In this document: piece after piece, positions 50,970 to 59,530 of the stretch
Position numbering within the stretch: position 1 is the stretch's first letter
Layout of the letters: each line of letters opens with the position of its first letter
Source of the DNA: Bacillota bacterium
GTDB lineage: Bacteria > Bacillota > Sulfobacillia > Symbiobacteriales > ZC4RG38
Reading direction: 5' to 3'
Length of the DNA stretch: 64,000 bases
Assembly (NCBI GenBank): GCA_021890795.1
Contig: JAKKUO010000009.1
Coordinates: 1-64,000, forward strand
Position numbers and translations under genes: made by a program
The notes under the pieces: model-generated
What the model saw: the letters and a program-made list of their open reading frames with translations, nothing else
The model's database searches: none
What the model was told of the DNA's origin: nothing

Positions 50970-52409
50970 TCAGTCTCCGAACCGGGCCCGGGCGGGACGG
51001 CTGAATACCCAGAGGGTTCCAAGCTCCACGGCCATCCCCACCACCGTGGCCGCTGCGGCCAGGGGCGCGCCGGGGATGTCGGTGAGCCAGGCGCCGGCGT
51101 AGACCAGGGCAAGGGTGGCCCCGCCGCCGGCCAGAGCGGCGAGGTTCACCCGGCCCGTGCGGCCGGTCTGGACCATGAGCCCCTGGAGCCAGTTCTGCAG
51201 GGCGACCTCCAGGGGGTAGAGGGCCGTGAGGATCAGGACCGGGCGGGCGACCCGGGCCACCTCCGGGGGCAGGGCCAGCACCCCGGCGAGGTACCCATCG
51301 CCGGCGGGGGTGAAGCCCAGGACCCCCAGGAGGAGGCTGAAGCCGAGGCCAACCCCAACGGTGAACCGCCGGAGCATCCGGTCCGACTCCCGGTCCCGGA
51401 CCAGGCTGATGGTCATCTGCTGCACCATCCGGGTGCCGTTGGCCAGGAGGCTGACGGTGGTCCAGACCGCGGGCCAGGCGGTGAGGCTGGCCGCAGCCAG
51501 GTCCGCCCGGGCGATGCCGCCGGTCAGCAGCGGCCGGCTCACCCAGACCAGCACCTGGGTACCCGCCAGGGGCAGGTACCACCAGAAGAGGGGGCCGAGG
51601 CGGTCGGGCACCTGGCCCCGGGGTGGGGTCCCGGCGCGAACCGGGGGCTCGCCCCGAGCCGAGGACTCAGCCCGGACCTGCGGCTCGGGCCGGCCCGGCG
51701 CCTCACCCCCGGAGGCGGCCGCGAGCTCTCGCTGCAGCCGCCGGGCAAACCAGGCGATGGCCGCCGCCTCGCCGATGACGCTGGCCTGCAGGGCCAGCCC
51801 CGCGGCGACCGCTCCCGGCACCTGGAGCCGGGAGCCTGGCGCCAGGAAGGCCGGCGCGGTGGCCGCGCCCAGGACCGCCAGCAGGGTGAGGAGCCGGACG
51901 ACCCCGCCCTGGAGGACCTGCCGGGACTGCCCGTGGTAGATGAGCATGCCCTGAAGATAGCGGCGGTAGCCGATGGCTGCGGGCCAGAGGAGCATGGCCC
52001 CGAAGGCGGGCCGGGCGGCCGCGGCGACCTCCGGGGGCAGTCCCAGGGCGGCCTCCGCTATCCAGAAGTATGCCGGGGTGAAGGCCAGGAGGGCGTAGAG
52101 AAGGGTGAGGGCCCCGTTCCAGAGCCACACCAACCGGCCCAGGGACTGGTAGGCAGGGGGGTGGGCGGCGGCCGCGGTGGCGGCCTGCAGGATCATGATG
52201 ATGGGGCTCTCCAGCAGGATCGCCAGGGTCTCGGCCACGCCGTAGGCGGCGATCTGCACGGTGGCCTCCGGCAGCCGGCTGAGGACGGCGCTGATCACCG
52301 GGCCGGAGACGACCAGGATCATGTCGCTCAGGCTCAGGGGGAGGAAAAGGCGCAGAAGCCCCCAGTAGGTGAGGGGCGGATGGATCGGTTGCGACTTCTG
52401 CTGTGCCAT
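50970..52409 (-). CDS. MATE/MOP-superfamily membrane transporter
   Basis: 479 residues with about twelve hydrophobic segments in two halves, starting LLRLFLPLSLSDMILVVSGPVISAVLSRL, the plan of multidrug/oligosaccharide/polysaccharide (MOP) exporters. The halves are joined by a polar stretch rich in Pro, Arg and Glu (about 225-265), longer than usual. ATG 52409. Two identical palindromes lie 25-60 bases upstream and may control it. Substrate unknown; a drug or lipid-linked sugar are the usual options. Confidence 0.75.
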   Translation of the reverse strand: MAQQKSQPIHPPLTYWGLLRLFLPLSLSDMILVVSGPVISAVLSRLPEATVQIAAYGVAETLAILLESPIIMILQAATAAAAHPPAYQSLGRLVWLWNGALTLLYALLAFTPAYFWIAEAALGLPPEVAAAARPAFGAMLLWPAAIGYRRYLQGMLIYHGQSRQVLQGGVVRLLTLLAVLGAATAPAFLAPGSRLQVPGAVAAGLALQASVIGEAAAIAWFARRLQRELAAASGGEAPGRPEPQVRAESSARGEPPVRAGTPPRGQVPDRLGPLFWWYLPLAGTQVLVWVSRPLLTGGIARADLAAASLTAWPAVWTTVSLLANGTRMVQQMTISLVRDRESDRMLRRFTVGVGLGFSLLLGVLGFTPAGDGYLAGVLALPPEVARVARPVLILTALYPLEVALQNWLQGLMVQTGRTGRVNLAALAGGGATLALVYAGAWLTDIPGAPLAAAATVVGMAVELGTLWVFSRPARARFGD

Positions 52410-52433
52410 GGCTCCATCCTAGCACCGGCGCTG

Positions 52434-52469
52434 TTGCCATGGCAAGGGGCGGGACTGTTGCCATGGCAA
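52434..52469. promoter_or_regulatory. Two identical 12-bp palindromes, 24 bp apart
   Basis: TTGCCATGGCAA occurs at 52434-52445 and again at 52458-52469, each within a repeated CTGTTGCCATGGCAAGGGG block. A related TGCCATGGC overlaps the transporter start codon. Tandem perfect palindromes just upstream of a transporter gene look like operator sites. Confidence 0.55.
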
Positions 52470-52800
52470 GGGGCGGCACCGGCAGCCCCCGGACGCGGGA
52501 ACCCGGGAAGGGATGGGCACCGGACCGGCGGCCGCGCAGTAGTACTGAAAGAGACCTCCTCCCCCGGACTGCCCCTCGGGGCACCTGGAGGCCGCCATGG
52601 CAGCCCGCCCCTGGCAGAGTGACCCGCCGCGCCTTGGGGCCGGGGAGGGGTGCGAACCTGTCTCCCCTCGGACCCGTCCAATGGATATGCAAGGAAGAGG
52701 AGCCGCGGGGGGGTGGCCGGTCCCGGGGCCGGGAACCGGGAGGGCGACCGGGCACCCGCCGCCGAAGGGAGGGAACCCGGCCGGTTGGCTGGGGGAAGCC
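52470..52800. other. Intergenic region before the MecA-like gene
   Basis: No gene is supported. The open frame from ATG 52597 is Pro/Gly/Arg-rich and is judged a non-coding extension of the MecA-like gene. No clear promoter was found. Confidence 0.4.
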
Positions 52801-53361
52801 ATGCAGTTGCGCTGGTTCCAGGTGGACGGGCGGGTGGTGGCGATGGCCCACTTCAGCGCCCTGGAACTGAAGGCCATGGGGGTGGACATCGGCAGCGACG
52901 GGCCCACCCCGGACCAGGTGGAACGGCTGCTCCGGGGAATGGTGATGGCCGAAGGGGAGGCCGAGCCGCTACCGCCCCTCAAGGGGTTGGTGGGATACCA
53001 TCTGGAACCGCTGGCCGGTGGCATCCTGGTTGCCCTGCAGGCAGAGGTGCGGGCCCCCCGGCGCCGGGCGCCCCGGCACCTGCTCTACCAGTTCTCCTCG
53101 CTGGAGTGGATGGTGGAGGCGGCCCGGCACCTGGACCGGATCGAGGGGCTGCAGGTGACCCTCTACGTCCTGCCCCACGGGGTGGACCGGCGCTGGTGCC
53201 TCCGGGTCCGAGGCAGCGCCGCTGCCCTCCGGCGGGCCCGGGTCGCCCTGGAGGAGTTCGGGGTGGCCTCTCCCTTCCGCCTGCGGGAGCTGAACCGGCT
53301 GGCGGAGACCATCATCCCCGACGGCATGCCGATCCTGCGCACCCAGTTCAGCCGCCCGTAG
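52801..53361 (+). CDS. MecA-like adaptor protein (tentative)
   Basis: 186 residues. N-terminal 50 residues (LRWFQVDGRVVAMAHFSALELKAMGV...) and a C-terminal alpha/beta domain (LLYQFSSLEWMVEAARHLDRIEGLQVTLYVLP, then RWCLRVRG and ALEEFGVAS, LNRLAETIIPDG) follow the layout of MecA/YpbH, which bring substrates to ClpCP. The two domains are joined by an Arg-rich linker. The similarity is pattern-level. ATG 52801 is preceded by GGGGGAAG. No clp genes are nearby. Confidence 0.55.
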   Translation: MQLRWFQVDGRVVAMAHFSALELKAMGVDIGSDGPTPDQVERLLRGMVMAEGEAEPLPPLKGLVGYHLEPLAGGILVALQAEVRAPRRRAPRHLLYQFSSLEWMVEAARHLDRIEGLQVTLYVLPHGVDRRWCLRVRGSAAALRRARVALEEFGVASPFRLRELNRLAETIIPDGMPILRTQFSRP

Positions 53362-53406
53362 CACGCCCGCTGGCAGGGCCCACCGGGGGGCCGAACAAGA
53401 GCCGAT

Positions 53407-53437
53407 GGAGCCGGTAGGGTTACACCCTACCGGCTCC
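53407..53437. terminator. Terminator between MecA-like gene and dppC
   Basis: GGAGCCGGTAGGG (53407-53419), loop TTACA, CCCTACCGGCTCC (53425-53437): a perfect 13-bp stem between convergent genes. Confidence 0.7.
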
Positions 53438-53494
53438 CGCGCGCGAGGGGGGCGAACGGCCCGACCGGCTGCCCTTTCCTCTCCGGGTCGGCCC

Positions 53495-54325
53495 TCACCG
53501 CCCCCGGGTCCTGGGGTCCAGGTAGTCCCGGAGGCCGTCGCCGAGGAGGTTGACGGAGAGGACCGACAGCATGACGAAGAGGCCGGGGAAGACCGCCAGC
53601 CACCAGGCCTCGGGGAGGTACTGCCGGGCGGAGGCCAGCATCTCGCCCCAGTCCGAGGTGGGGGGCTGGGTGCCCAGGCCCATGAAGCTGAGGCCGGCGG
53701 TGGTCAGGATGGCGAAGCCGATGCTCAGGGTGCTCTGGACCAGGAGCGGGCTGAGGACGTGGGGCAGGAGGTGACGGAAGAGGATCCGGGCCGGACCGGC
53801 CCCCGCGGCCACGCTGGCGGTGACAAAGTCCCGCTCCCGGAGGCTCAGCACCTGCCCACGGACCATCCGGGCGTAGCTGGGGATGGAGACCACCGCCACT
53901 GCGATCATGGCGCTTCCCAGCCCCGGGCCCAGGGTGCCGACGATGGCCAGGGCGAGGAAGATGGTCGGGATCGCCAGGAGGATGTCCAGGATTCGCATCA
54001 GCCACGTGTCCCAGCGGCCGCCCAGGTAGCCGGCGACCAGCCCCAGGAGGGTGCCGGCGGCAGCGCCCCCGGCCACGGGGACCACCCCGGCCATCAGGCT
54101 CACCCGGCCGCCGTAGAGCACCCGGGAGAAGAGGTCCCGGCCGTACTCGTCGGTGCCGAAGAGGTGGGCCCGGGAGGGCGGCTGGAGCCGCTCCTGCCAG
54201 TTCTGCTGATCCGGGTCGTAGGGGGCGATGGCCGGCGCCAGGACGGCCAGGAGCACCAGCGCCGCGAAGACCACCAGGCCCGTCACCGCCAGCCGGTTGC
54301 GGGCAAAGCGCTTCCACTCACTCAT
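53495..54325 (-). CDS. dppC: Dipeptide/oligopeptide ABC importer, permease C
   Basis: 276-residue permease of the OppC/DppC family: ALLAPAIAPYDP near the start, HLFGTDEYGRDLFSRVLYGGRVSL and the EAA-type loop RDFVTASVAAGAGPARILFRHLLPHV. ATG 54325 overlaps dppB by eight bases. Last gene of a dppA-dppB-dppC unit; no ATPase genes follow, so the ATPases must come from elsewhere. Confidence 0.94.
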   Translation of the reverse strand: MSEWKRFARNRLAVTGLVVFAALVLLAVLAPAIAPYDPDQQNWQERLQPPSRAHLFGTDEYGRDLFSRVLYGGRVSLMAGVVPVAGGAAAGTLLGLVAGYLGGRWDTWLMRILDILLAIPTIFLALAIVGTLGPGLGSAMIAVAVVSIPSYARMVRGQVLSLRERDFVTASVAAGAGPARILFRHLLPHVLSPLLVQSTLSIGFAILTTAGLSFMGLGTQPPTSDWGEMLASARQYLPEAWWLAVFPGLFVMLSVLSVNLLGDGLRDYLDPRTRGR

Positions 54326-55247
54326 AGCGGATCCGCGGATCGAGGGCCGCGTACCCCAGGTCGACGATCAGGTTGACGATGCCAAAGACGAGGGCGGCCC
54401 AGAGCACGGCCCCCTGGATCACCGGCAGGTCCCGGGCCTTGATCGCCTCCGCAGCCAGCCGCCCGAGCCCCGGCAGGCTGAAGACCGTCTCCACGATCAC
54501 GGCGCCGCTCAGGAGGCTGCCGAACTGCAGGCCCAGGGTGGTCAAGACCGGGATGAAGGCGTTCCGGAGCGCGTGCCGGAAGATCACCGTCCGCTCCCGG
54601 AGGCCCTTGGCCCGGGCGGTCCGGACGTAGTCCTCCTGGAGTTCTTCGATGAGGGCCGACCGGGTCATCCGGGCGATGAAGGCGATGCTGGCGGCGGCGA
54701 TGGTGACCGAGGGCAGGATCAGGTGCCGCCAGCTTTCCGCCCCCGAGGGGGGGAGCCACCGGAGCCTCAGGGCAAAGAGGTGCATGAGCAGGATGCCGAA
54801 CCAGAAACTCGGCATCGAGACCCCCAGCAGGGCCAGGACCGTCAGCAGGTAGTCGATCCACGTGTGGCGCCGGACCGCGGCCAGCACCCCCAGGGGGATC
54901 CCGCAGAGGGCGGCCAGGGTGAGGGAGGCGGCGGTCACCTGCAGGGTGACCTGGAACCGCTCCAGCACCTGGGGGAGCACCGGCCGCTCCCCCCGGAAGG
55001 AGACGCCGAAGTCGCCCCGGACCGCCCGGAAGACGAACTCGCCGTACTGGACGTACCAGGGCCGGTCGAGGCCGAGCTGGTGGCGCAGCGCGGCCACCGC
55101 CTCCGGCGAGGCGCCCTGCCCCATCTCGCCGAGCAGGGCGCGCACCGTGTCGCCGGGGGTGAGGTGGAAGATGAGGAAGACCACCAGGGTGACGCCGAGG
55201 AGAACCGGGATGAGCAGCAGCACCCGCCGCAGCGCGTAGCGGAGCAT
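54318..55247 (-). CDS. dppB: Dipeptide/oligopeptide ABC importer, permease B
   Basis: 309-residue OppB/DppB-type permease: RYALRRVLLLIPVLLGVTLVVFLIFHLTPGD and the loop DYVRTARAKGLRERTVIFRHALRNA. ATG 55247 lies nine bases after the binding-protein gene. Substrate class follows the binding protein. Confidence 0.94.
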   Translation of the reverse strand: MLRYALRRVLLLIPVLLGVTLVVFLIFHLTPGDTVRALLGEMGQGASPEAVAALRHQLGLDRPWYVQYGEFVFRAVRGDFGVSFRGERPVLPQVLERFQVTLQVTAASLTLAALCGIPLGVLAAVRRHTWIDYLLTVLALLGVSMPSFWFGILLMHLFALRLRWLPPSGAESWRHLILPSVTIAAASIAFIARMTRSALIEELQEDYVRTARAKGLRERTVIFRHALRNAFIPVLTTLGLQFGSLLSGAVIVETVFSLPGLGRLAAEAIKARDLPVIQGAVLWAALVFGIVNLIVDLGYAALDPRIRYE

Positions 55248-55255
55248 GGCACTCC

Positions 55256-56797
55256 CTACTTGACGATCTCGGCCTGCCGCAGGTCCAGGTTGATGAAGGC
55301 GAAGGGGTAGACCTCGCCCTGGAGCCGGCGGTTCTTGGCGTAGGCCGTCAGCGGGTAGTAGAGGGGCAGGTAGGGCAGGTCCTGCTGCAGCTGCTGCTCA
55401 ATCTGGGTGTACAGCCGGGTCCGGGCCTCGAGGTCGGTGGCAGCCCGGGCCTCCTCGAGCCACTGATCGACCTGGGGGCTACGGTAGAACGCCCGGTTGT
55501 CGGCCTCGTGCTGGCTGGAGTGGAGCCAGGCCCAGTAGGCGTAGTCCGCGTCCATGGTCACGGTGCCCCACTGGGAGAGGAAGAGGCCGTGGTCGGGCTG
55601 CCGGGTGTCCTGGTCGAAGGTGCCGAAGTCGGTGACGGAGACCTCCACGTCGATGCCGATCTCTTTCAGTTGGGCCTGGATGGCCCCCGCGATCTGCCGG
55701 GTCTCCGCATTGTCGTAGGTGTGGAGCTTCAGCTTGAGGGGCAGGGTCACCCCGGCCTCCTGGAGAAGCTGCCTGGCCTTGTCCAGGTCATAGGGAACCG
55801 GCTGGAGCCCCTGGGGTGCACCTGCCACCCGGGGCGGCACCATCGCGGTGGCCTCCTGGGCCATTCCCTGGCGCAGGGTCTCCACCATCGCCTTCCGGTT
55901 CAGGGCGTGGGCGATGGCCTGGCGCACCTTCGGGTTGCTCAGGGGCCCCGCCTTCATGTTGAAGCCCAGGTAGACGGTGCCCCAGCCCAGGAACCGGGTG
56001 GCGGTGAGGGGCGGATCGGTGGCCAGCTCATCGAACCGCTCCGGCGGGATGCTGGTGATGAGGTCGACGGTGCCGGCCTTCAGCTCCACGATCTGGGTGC
56101 CGGCCTCGGGGATCACCCGCATCACCAGGGTCTCGATCTTGGGTTTGCCGCCCCAGTAGTCGGGGTTGGCCACCAGGGTGACGGACTCGCCGGGCTTCCA
56201 CTCCTGGAACTTGAAGGGCCCGGTGCCCACCGGCTCCTTGCCCAGGTCCTTCTGGGCCGCGGCGGGGCTGACGATGGCCGTCACCGGGTGGGCCAGGTGC
56301 GCCGGCAGGGGCCCGAAGGGCTTGTCGGTGATGATGCGGACGGTGTAGTCGTCGACGACCTGGACTTCCTTGATCATCGAGACCACATAGGCCCCTGGCG
56401 CCTTCGTTGCCGGGTCCCGGAGCCGGTCCAGGCTGAACTTGACCGCCTGGGCGTCAAAGGGTGTGCCGTCGTGGAACTTCACGCCCTCCCGGAGCTTGAA
56501 CTCCCAGGTGGTGGGGTCCAGGGCCCGGTACTCCGTGGCCAGCCGGGGCACCAGGGAGCCGTCGGGGCTTCTGGCCAGGAGGCTCTCGTAGATCTGGTTG
56601 GTGACGCCGAAGACGTTGCCGCTGAAGGACTTATGAGGGTCCAGGGTGGTGGGCTCGCCGCTGACGGCGATGACCACCTTTTGCTCTGAACTCGGCCCCT
56701 GCTGGCCGCCGTCGCCCCCCTGGGGCGCCTTGCCGCCGCCGCAGGCGGACAGGGCAAAGAGGGCCAGGGTCAGCAGGAGCGCGCCGAACTTCCGCAT
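55256..56797 (-). CDS. dppA: Peptide-binding lipoprotein of dpp/opp type
   Basis: 513-residue family 5 solute-binding protein. Signal peptide with lipobox LFALSACGG; the mature part shows TLDPHKSFSGN, YESLLARSPDGSLVPRLATEY and FKLREGVKFHDGTPFDAQAVKFSLDRL, the standard family motifs. ATG 56797 follows AAGGAG. First gene of the operon. Peptides are the usual ligand, but nickel, glycosides or opines are also carried by this family. Confidence 0.93.
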   Translation of the reverse strand: MRKFGALLLTLALFALSACGGGKAPQGGDGGQQGPSSEQKVVIAVSGEPTTLDPHKSFSGNVFGVTNQIYESLLARSPDGSLVPRLATEYRALDPTTWEFKLREGVKFHDGTPFDAQAVKFSLDRLRDPATKAPGAYVVSMIKEVQVVDDYTVRIITDKPFGPLPAHLAHPVTAIVSPAAAQKDLGKEPVGTGPFKFQEWKPGESVTLVANPDYWGGKPKIETLVMRVIPEAGTQIVELKAGTVDLITSIPPERFDELATDPPLTATRFLGWGTVYLGFNMKAGPLSNPKVRQAIAHALNRKAMVETLRQGMAQEATAMVPPRVAGAPQGLQPVPYDLDKARQLLQEAGVTLPLKLKLHTYDNAETRQIAGAIQAQLKEIGIDVEVSVTDFGTFDQDTRQPDHGLFLSQWGTVTMDADYAYWAWLHSSQHEADNRAFYRSPQVDQWLEEARAATDLEARTRLYTQIEQQLQQDLPYLPLYYPLTAYAKNRRLQGEVYPFAFINLDLRQAEIVK

Positions 56798-56912
56798 GGT
56801 GACACTCCTTCGCTCGGTTGCTGGATCGGGAGATGCTGTGACCCGCAGACGGGATCGAGTCTGGCCAGACCTGCCTCTAACTATAGCAACCAGGCCGCCG
56901 GCGGTTAACGCC

Positions 56913-58463
56913 TCAGAGGCCCAGAAGCGCTCCGGCCCGCCGGGCCGCCTGCTCGCCCTGGCTGATACAGTCCGGGACGCCCACACCCCGGTAGGCGGCG
57001 CCGGCCAGGATGATCCCCGGTTCGGCGGCCAGGGCGGCCTCGATCCGGGCGAGGCGATCCAGGTGGCCCACCCGGTACTGGGGCATGGCCCGGGGCCAGC
57101 GGTAGACCCGGACCAGGGCCGGCTCGGCCCGAAGGTCCATCATCTCGGCCAGGTCCCGGCGCACCGCCGCCAGGATCTCGGGCTCCGGCGCCAGGGCCAG
57201 TTCCTCGTCTCCGGACCGGCCGACAAAGCACCGGAAAAGGGCCCAGTCCCCGGCGACCATGTGGGGCCACTTGCTGGAGACCCAGGTGCAGGCGGTGATG
57301 GACCGCCGCTCCCGGTGGGAGACCACAAAGCCGGACCCCTCCAGGGGCGGCACCTGGCCCCGGGGATAGGCCAGGGCCACCACCGCGGTGCTGACATAGG
57401 GGATGGCCGCCAGTTCCCCGGCGGCGCCGGGGCTGATGGGCTCCACCAGGGAAGCGGCGGCGTAGGCCGGCACCGCGAGGATCACCGCATCGGCTTGAAG
57501 GGTCGTGCCGTCCCCGAGGACGAGGCGGTAGCGGCCGGGGCTGCCCAGCCCGCCGGGCCGGCGCTCGAGCCGCCGGACCGGGGTGCCGGTCCGGACCCGG
57601 GTGACCTGAAGGGCCCCGGCCACGGCCCGGACCAGGCTCCCGAGGCCGCCCCGGAGGCTCACAAACGCGCTGCGGCTGCCAGGGGTGTCCCGCCGCTCCG
57701 GCGCCCCGGAGGGCCGGGCCTGCGCCGGCGTCGCCTGCGCGCCGGGGGACTGACCCTGCCCTGGCGCCGCGGGCACCCCATGGGGCCGGACCTGCCCCCG
57801 CGCCCCCGGCGCCCGGGCGCCCCGGGCCTGGCGCAGGAGCCCCCGGACCAGGCTGCCGTGCCGCCGCTCCAGGTCCCGGAACATGGGGAAGGTGGCCAGA
57901 AGGCTCAGCTCATCCGGGTTGCCCGCGTAGATGCCGCTCAGAAGCGGGCCGGCCAGGACCTCCACCGCCTCGTCCCCCAGCCGGCGGCGGAGGAAGGCGC
58001 CGATGGACTCATCCCCCTCCTCCCGCCGGGGGGGCAGGACCAGGTCCAGGGCCATCCGGAGCTTGCCCAGGGGGGAGATGAGGGGGGAGGCGAGGAAGGG
58101 GCCGAGCCGGGTGGGCGCGACCAGCACCATCCCCTCCGGCAGCGGGTGGAGCCGCCCCCGGTGGTAGACATAGGTCTTCAGCCGGCCCGGGGTGCTCTCC
58201 ACCAGGGCATCCCCCAGCCCCACCGCCTGGGCCAGCCGGGTGGCCGCGACCTTCCGGGCGAGGTACGAGTCCGGCCCGGCCTCGATGGTCAGTTCCCCGA
58301 CCTGCTCGGTCTGGACCTTGCCGCCCAGAACCGGGGCCTCCTCCAGCAGGTGGATCTCCACCTCCCGGCCCGCGGCCCGGGCCTGCTGCTCCAGATAGTA
58401 GGCGGCGGCCAGGCCCGTGATGCCGCCGCCCACCACCGCGACCCGGGGAGGTCCGGCGCTCAC
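56913..58463 (-). CDS. hemY: Coproporphyrinogen/protoporphyrinogen III oxidase, HemY type
   Basis: 516-residue FAD oxidase: VAVVGGGITGLAAAYYLEQ nucleotide motif, EIHLLEEAPVLGGKVQTE, and the C-terminal GIILAGAAYRGVGVPDCISQGEQAA. In Gram-positive bacteria this enzyme (CgoX) makes coproporphyrin III, the substrate of the adjacent ferrochelatase. A Pro/Gly/Arg-rich insert of about 50 residues (about 205-265) interrupts the middle. GTG 58463 overlaps the hemH stop as GTGA. Third gene of hemE-hemH-hemY. Confidence 0.93.
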   Translation of the reverse strand: MSAGPPRVAVVGGGITGLAAAYYLEQQARAAGREVEIHLLEEAPVLGGKVQTEQVGELTIEAGPDSYLARKVAATRLAQAVGLGDALVESTPGRLKTYVYHRGRLHPLPEGMVLVAPTRLGPFLASPLISPLGKLRMALDLVLPPRREEGDESIGAFLRRRLGDEAVEVLAGPLLSGIYAGNPDELSLLATFPMFRDLERRHGSLVRGLLRQARGARAPGARGQVRPHGVPAAPGQGQSPGAQATPAQARPSGAPERRDTPGSRSAFVSLRGGLGSLVRAVAGALQVTRVRTGTPVRRLERRPGGLGSPGRYRLVLGDGTTLQADAVILAVPAYAAASLVEPISPGAAGELAAIPYVSTAVVALAYPRGQVPPLEGSGFVVSHRERRSITACTWVSSKWPHMVAGDWALFRCFVGRSGDEELALAPEPEILAAVRRDLAEMMDLRAEPALVRVYRWPRAMPQYRVGHLDRLARIEAALAAEPGIILAGAAYRGVGVPDCISQGEQAARRAGALLGL

Positions 58464-59398
58464 CGGAGGCCGACCTCCGCCAGGTGGTCGGCGATCACCG
58501 CCGCCACCGCCTCGGCGAAGTCATCGTCGTCGTTCAGCGACGGGGTGCGCTCCAGCCGCATCCCGAGTTCCCGGGCCTGCTGGGCGTAGTCGATGTCGAT
58601 GTCGTAGAGCACCTCCAGGTGGTCGGCGACAAAGCCCTGGGGACAGATGACGCAGGACCGGTACCCCTCCTGGCGGAGCCGGGCGATGACCTCCCCCGCG
58701 TCGGGGCCGAGCCAGGGCACCGGCGTCCGGCCGGCACTCTGGTAGCAGACCTCGAACCGCTGGAGCCCCAGCCGCCGGGCCACGACCTCGGCGCACTCCC
58801 GGAGCCGCTCCGGATAGGGATCCCCCTGATCCAGGACGCTGGCGGGGAGGCTGTGGGCGGTGAAGATCACCGGCACCGACGGACGCTCCTCCGGCGGGAA
58901 CCGGTCCAGGGCCGCCTGGACCCGCCGGGCCAGGGCTTCCTGGAACCGGGGGTGCAGATGCCAGGTGGGGACAAAGGTGAAGTCGATGGGCCGGGGAAGC
59001 TTCTGGTTGGCCTTCTGAACGGCGTCGAAGTAGGAACCGGTGTGGACCGTGGAGTACTGGGGGCTCAGGACGATGGCCACTGCCCGGGCGATGCCGTCCG
59101 CCCCCATCCGGGCCACGGTGTCGGCGATGAAGGGATGCCAGTGCTTCATCCCCACGTAGGTGCGGAGCGGCCGGCTGACGACCTTCTGCAGTTCGGCCTC
59201 GACCTTCCGGGCCAGGGACTCGGTCAGCCGGGCCAGGGAGGGCCGGTGGGGTATCGCTGCATACCGCTCCTGCAGCTCTTGGAGGAGTTCCGGCCGGGGC
59301 TTCCGGCCGCCGAGGATGTGGGTATAGTACGGCTCCACGTCCTCGGCCCGCTCCGGGGAGCCGTAGGACAGGATGAGGATGCCAAGGGTCTCGGACAC
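58460..59398 (-). CDS. hemH: Ferrochelatase (coproporphyrin type)
   Basis: 312 residues that insert iron into the porphyrin. GILILSYGSPERAEDVEPYYTHIL is the family start; the active-site His is in VIFTAHSLPASV and the Glu region lies around CPQGFVADHLEVLYDIDID. In Firmicutes this is CpfC, acting on coproporphyrin III. GTG 59398 is chosen because the fold begins there and AAGGGGG stands nine bases upstream; the longer frame adds only low-complexity sequence. Confidence 0.94.
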   Translation of the reverse strand: MSETLGILILSYGSPERAEDVEPYYTHILGGRKPRPELLQELQERYAAIPHRPSLARLTESLARKVEAELQKVVSRPLRTYVGMKHWHPFIADTVARMGADGIARAVAIVLSPQYSTVHTGSYFDAVQKANQKLPRPIDFTFVPTWHLHPRFQEALARRVQAALDRFPPEERPSVPVIFTAHSLPASVLDQGDPYPERLRECAEVVARRLGLQRFEVCYQSAGRTPVPWLGPDAGEVIARLRQEGYRSCVICPQGFVADHLEVLYDIDIDYAQQARELGMRLERTPSLNDDDDFAEAVAAVIADHLAEVGLR

Positions 59399-59530
59399 GG
59401 TCGCTTGCCCCCTTCTTCGATCCTCCCGCTCCGATGCGGGACCATCCGGGCGCCCGGGCCGGGTCCCGGCCCGCGGCGCCGCCGCTTGCTGCTTCTCACC
59501 CCGGCGATGCACGGGGCCGTCGCTGGCCGG

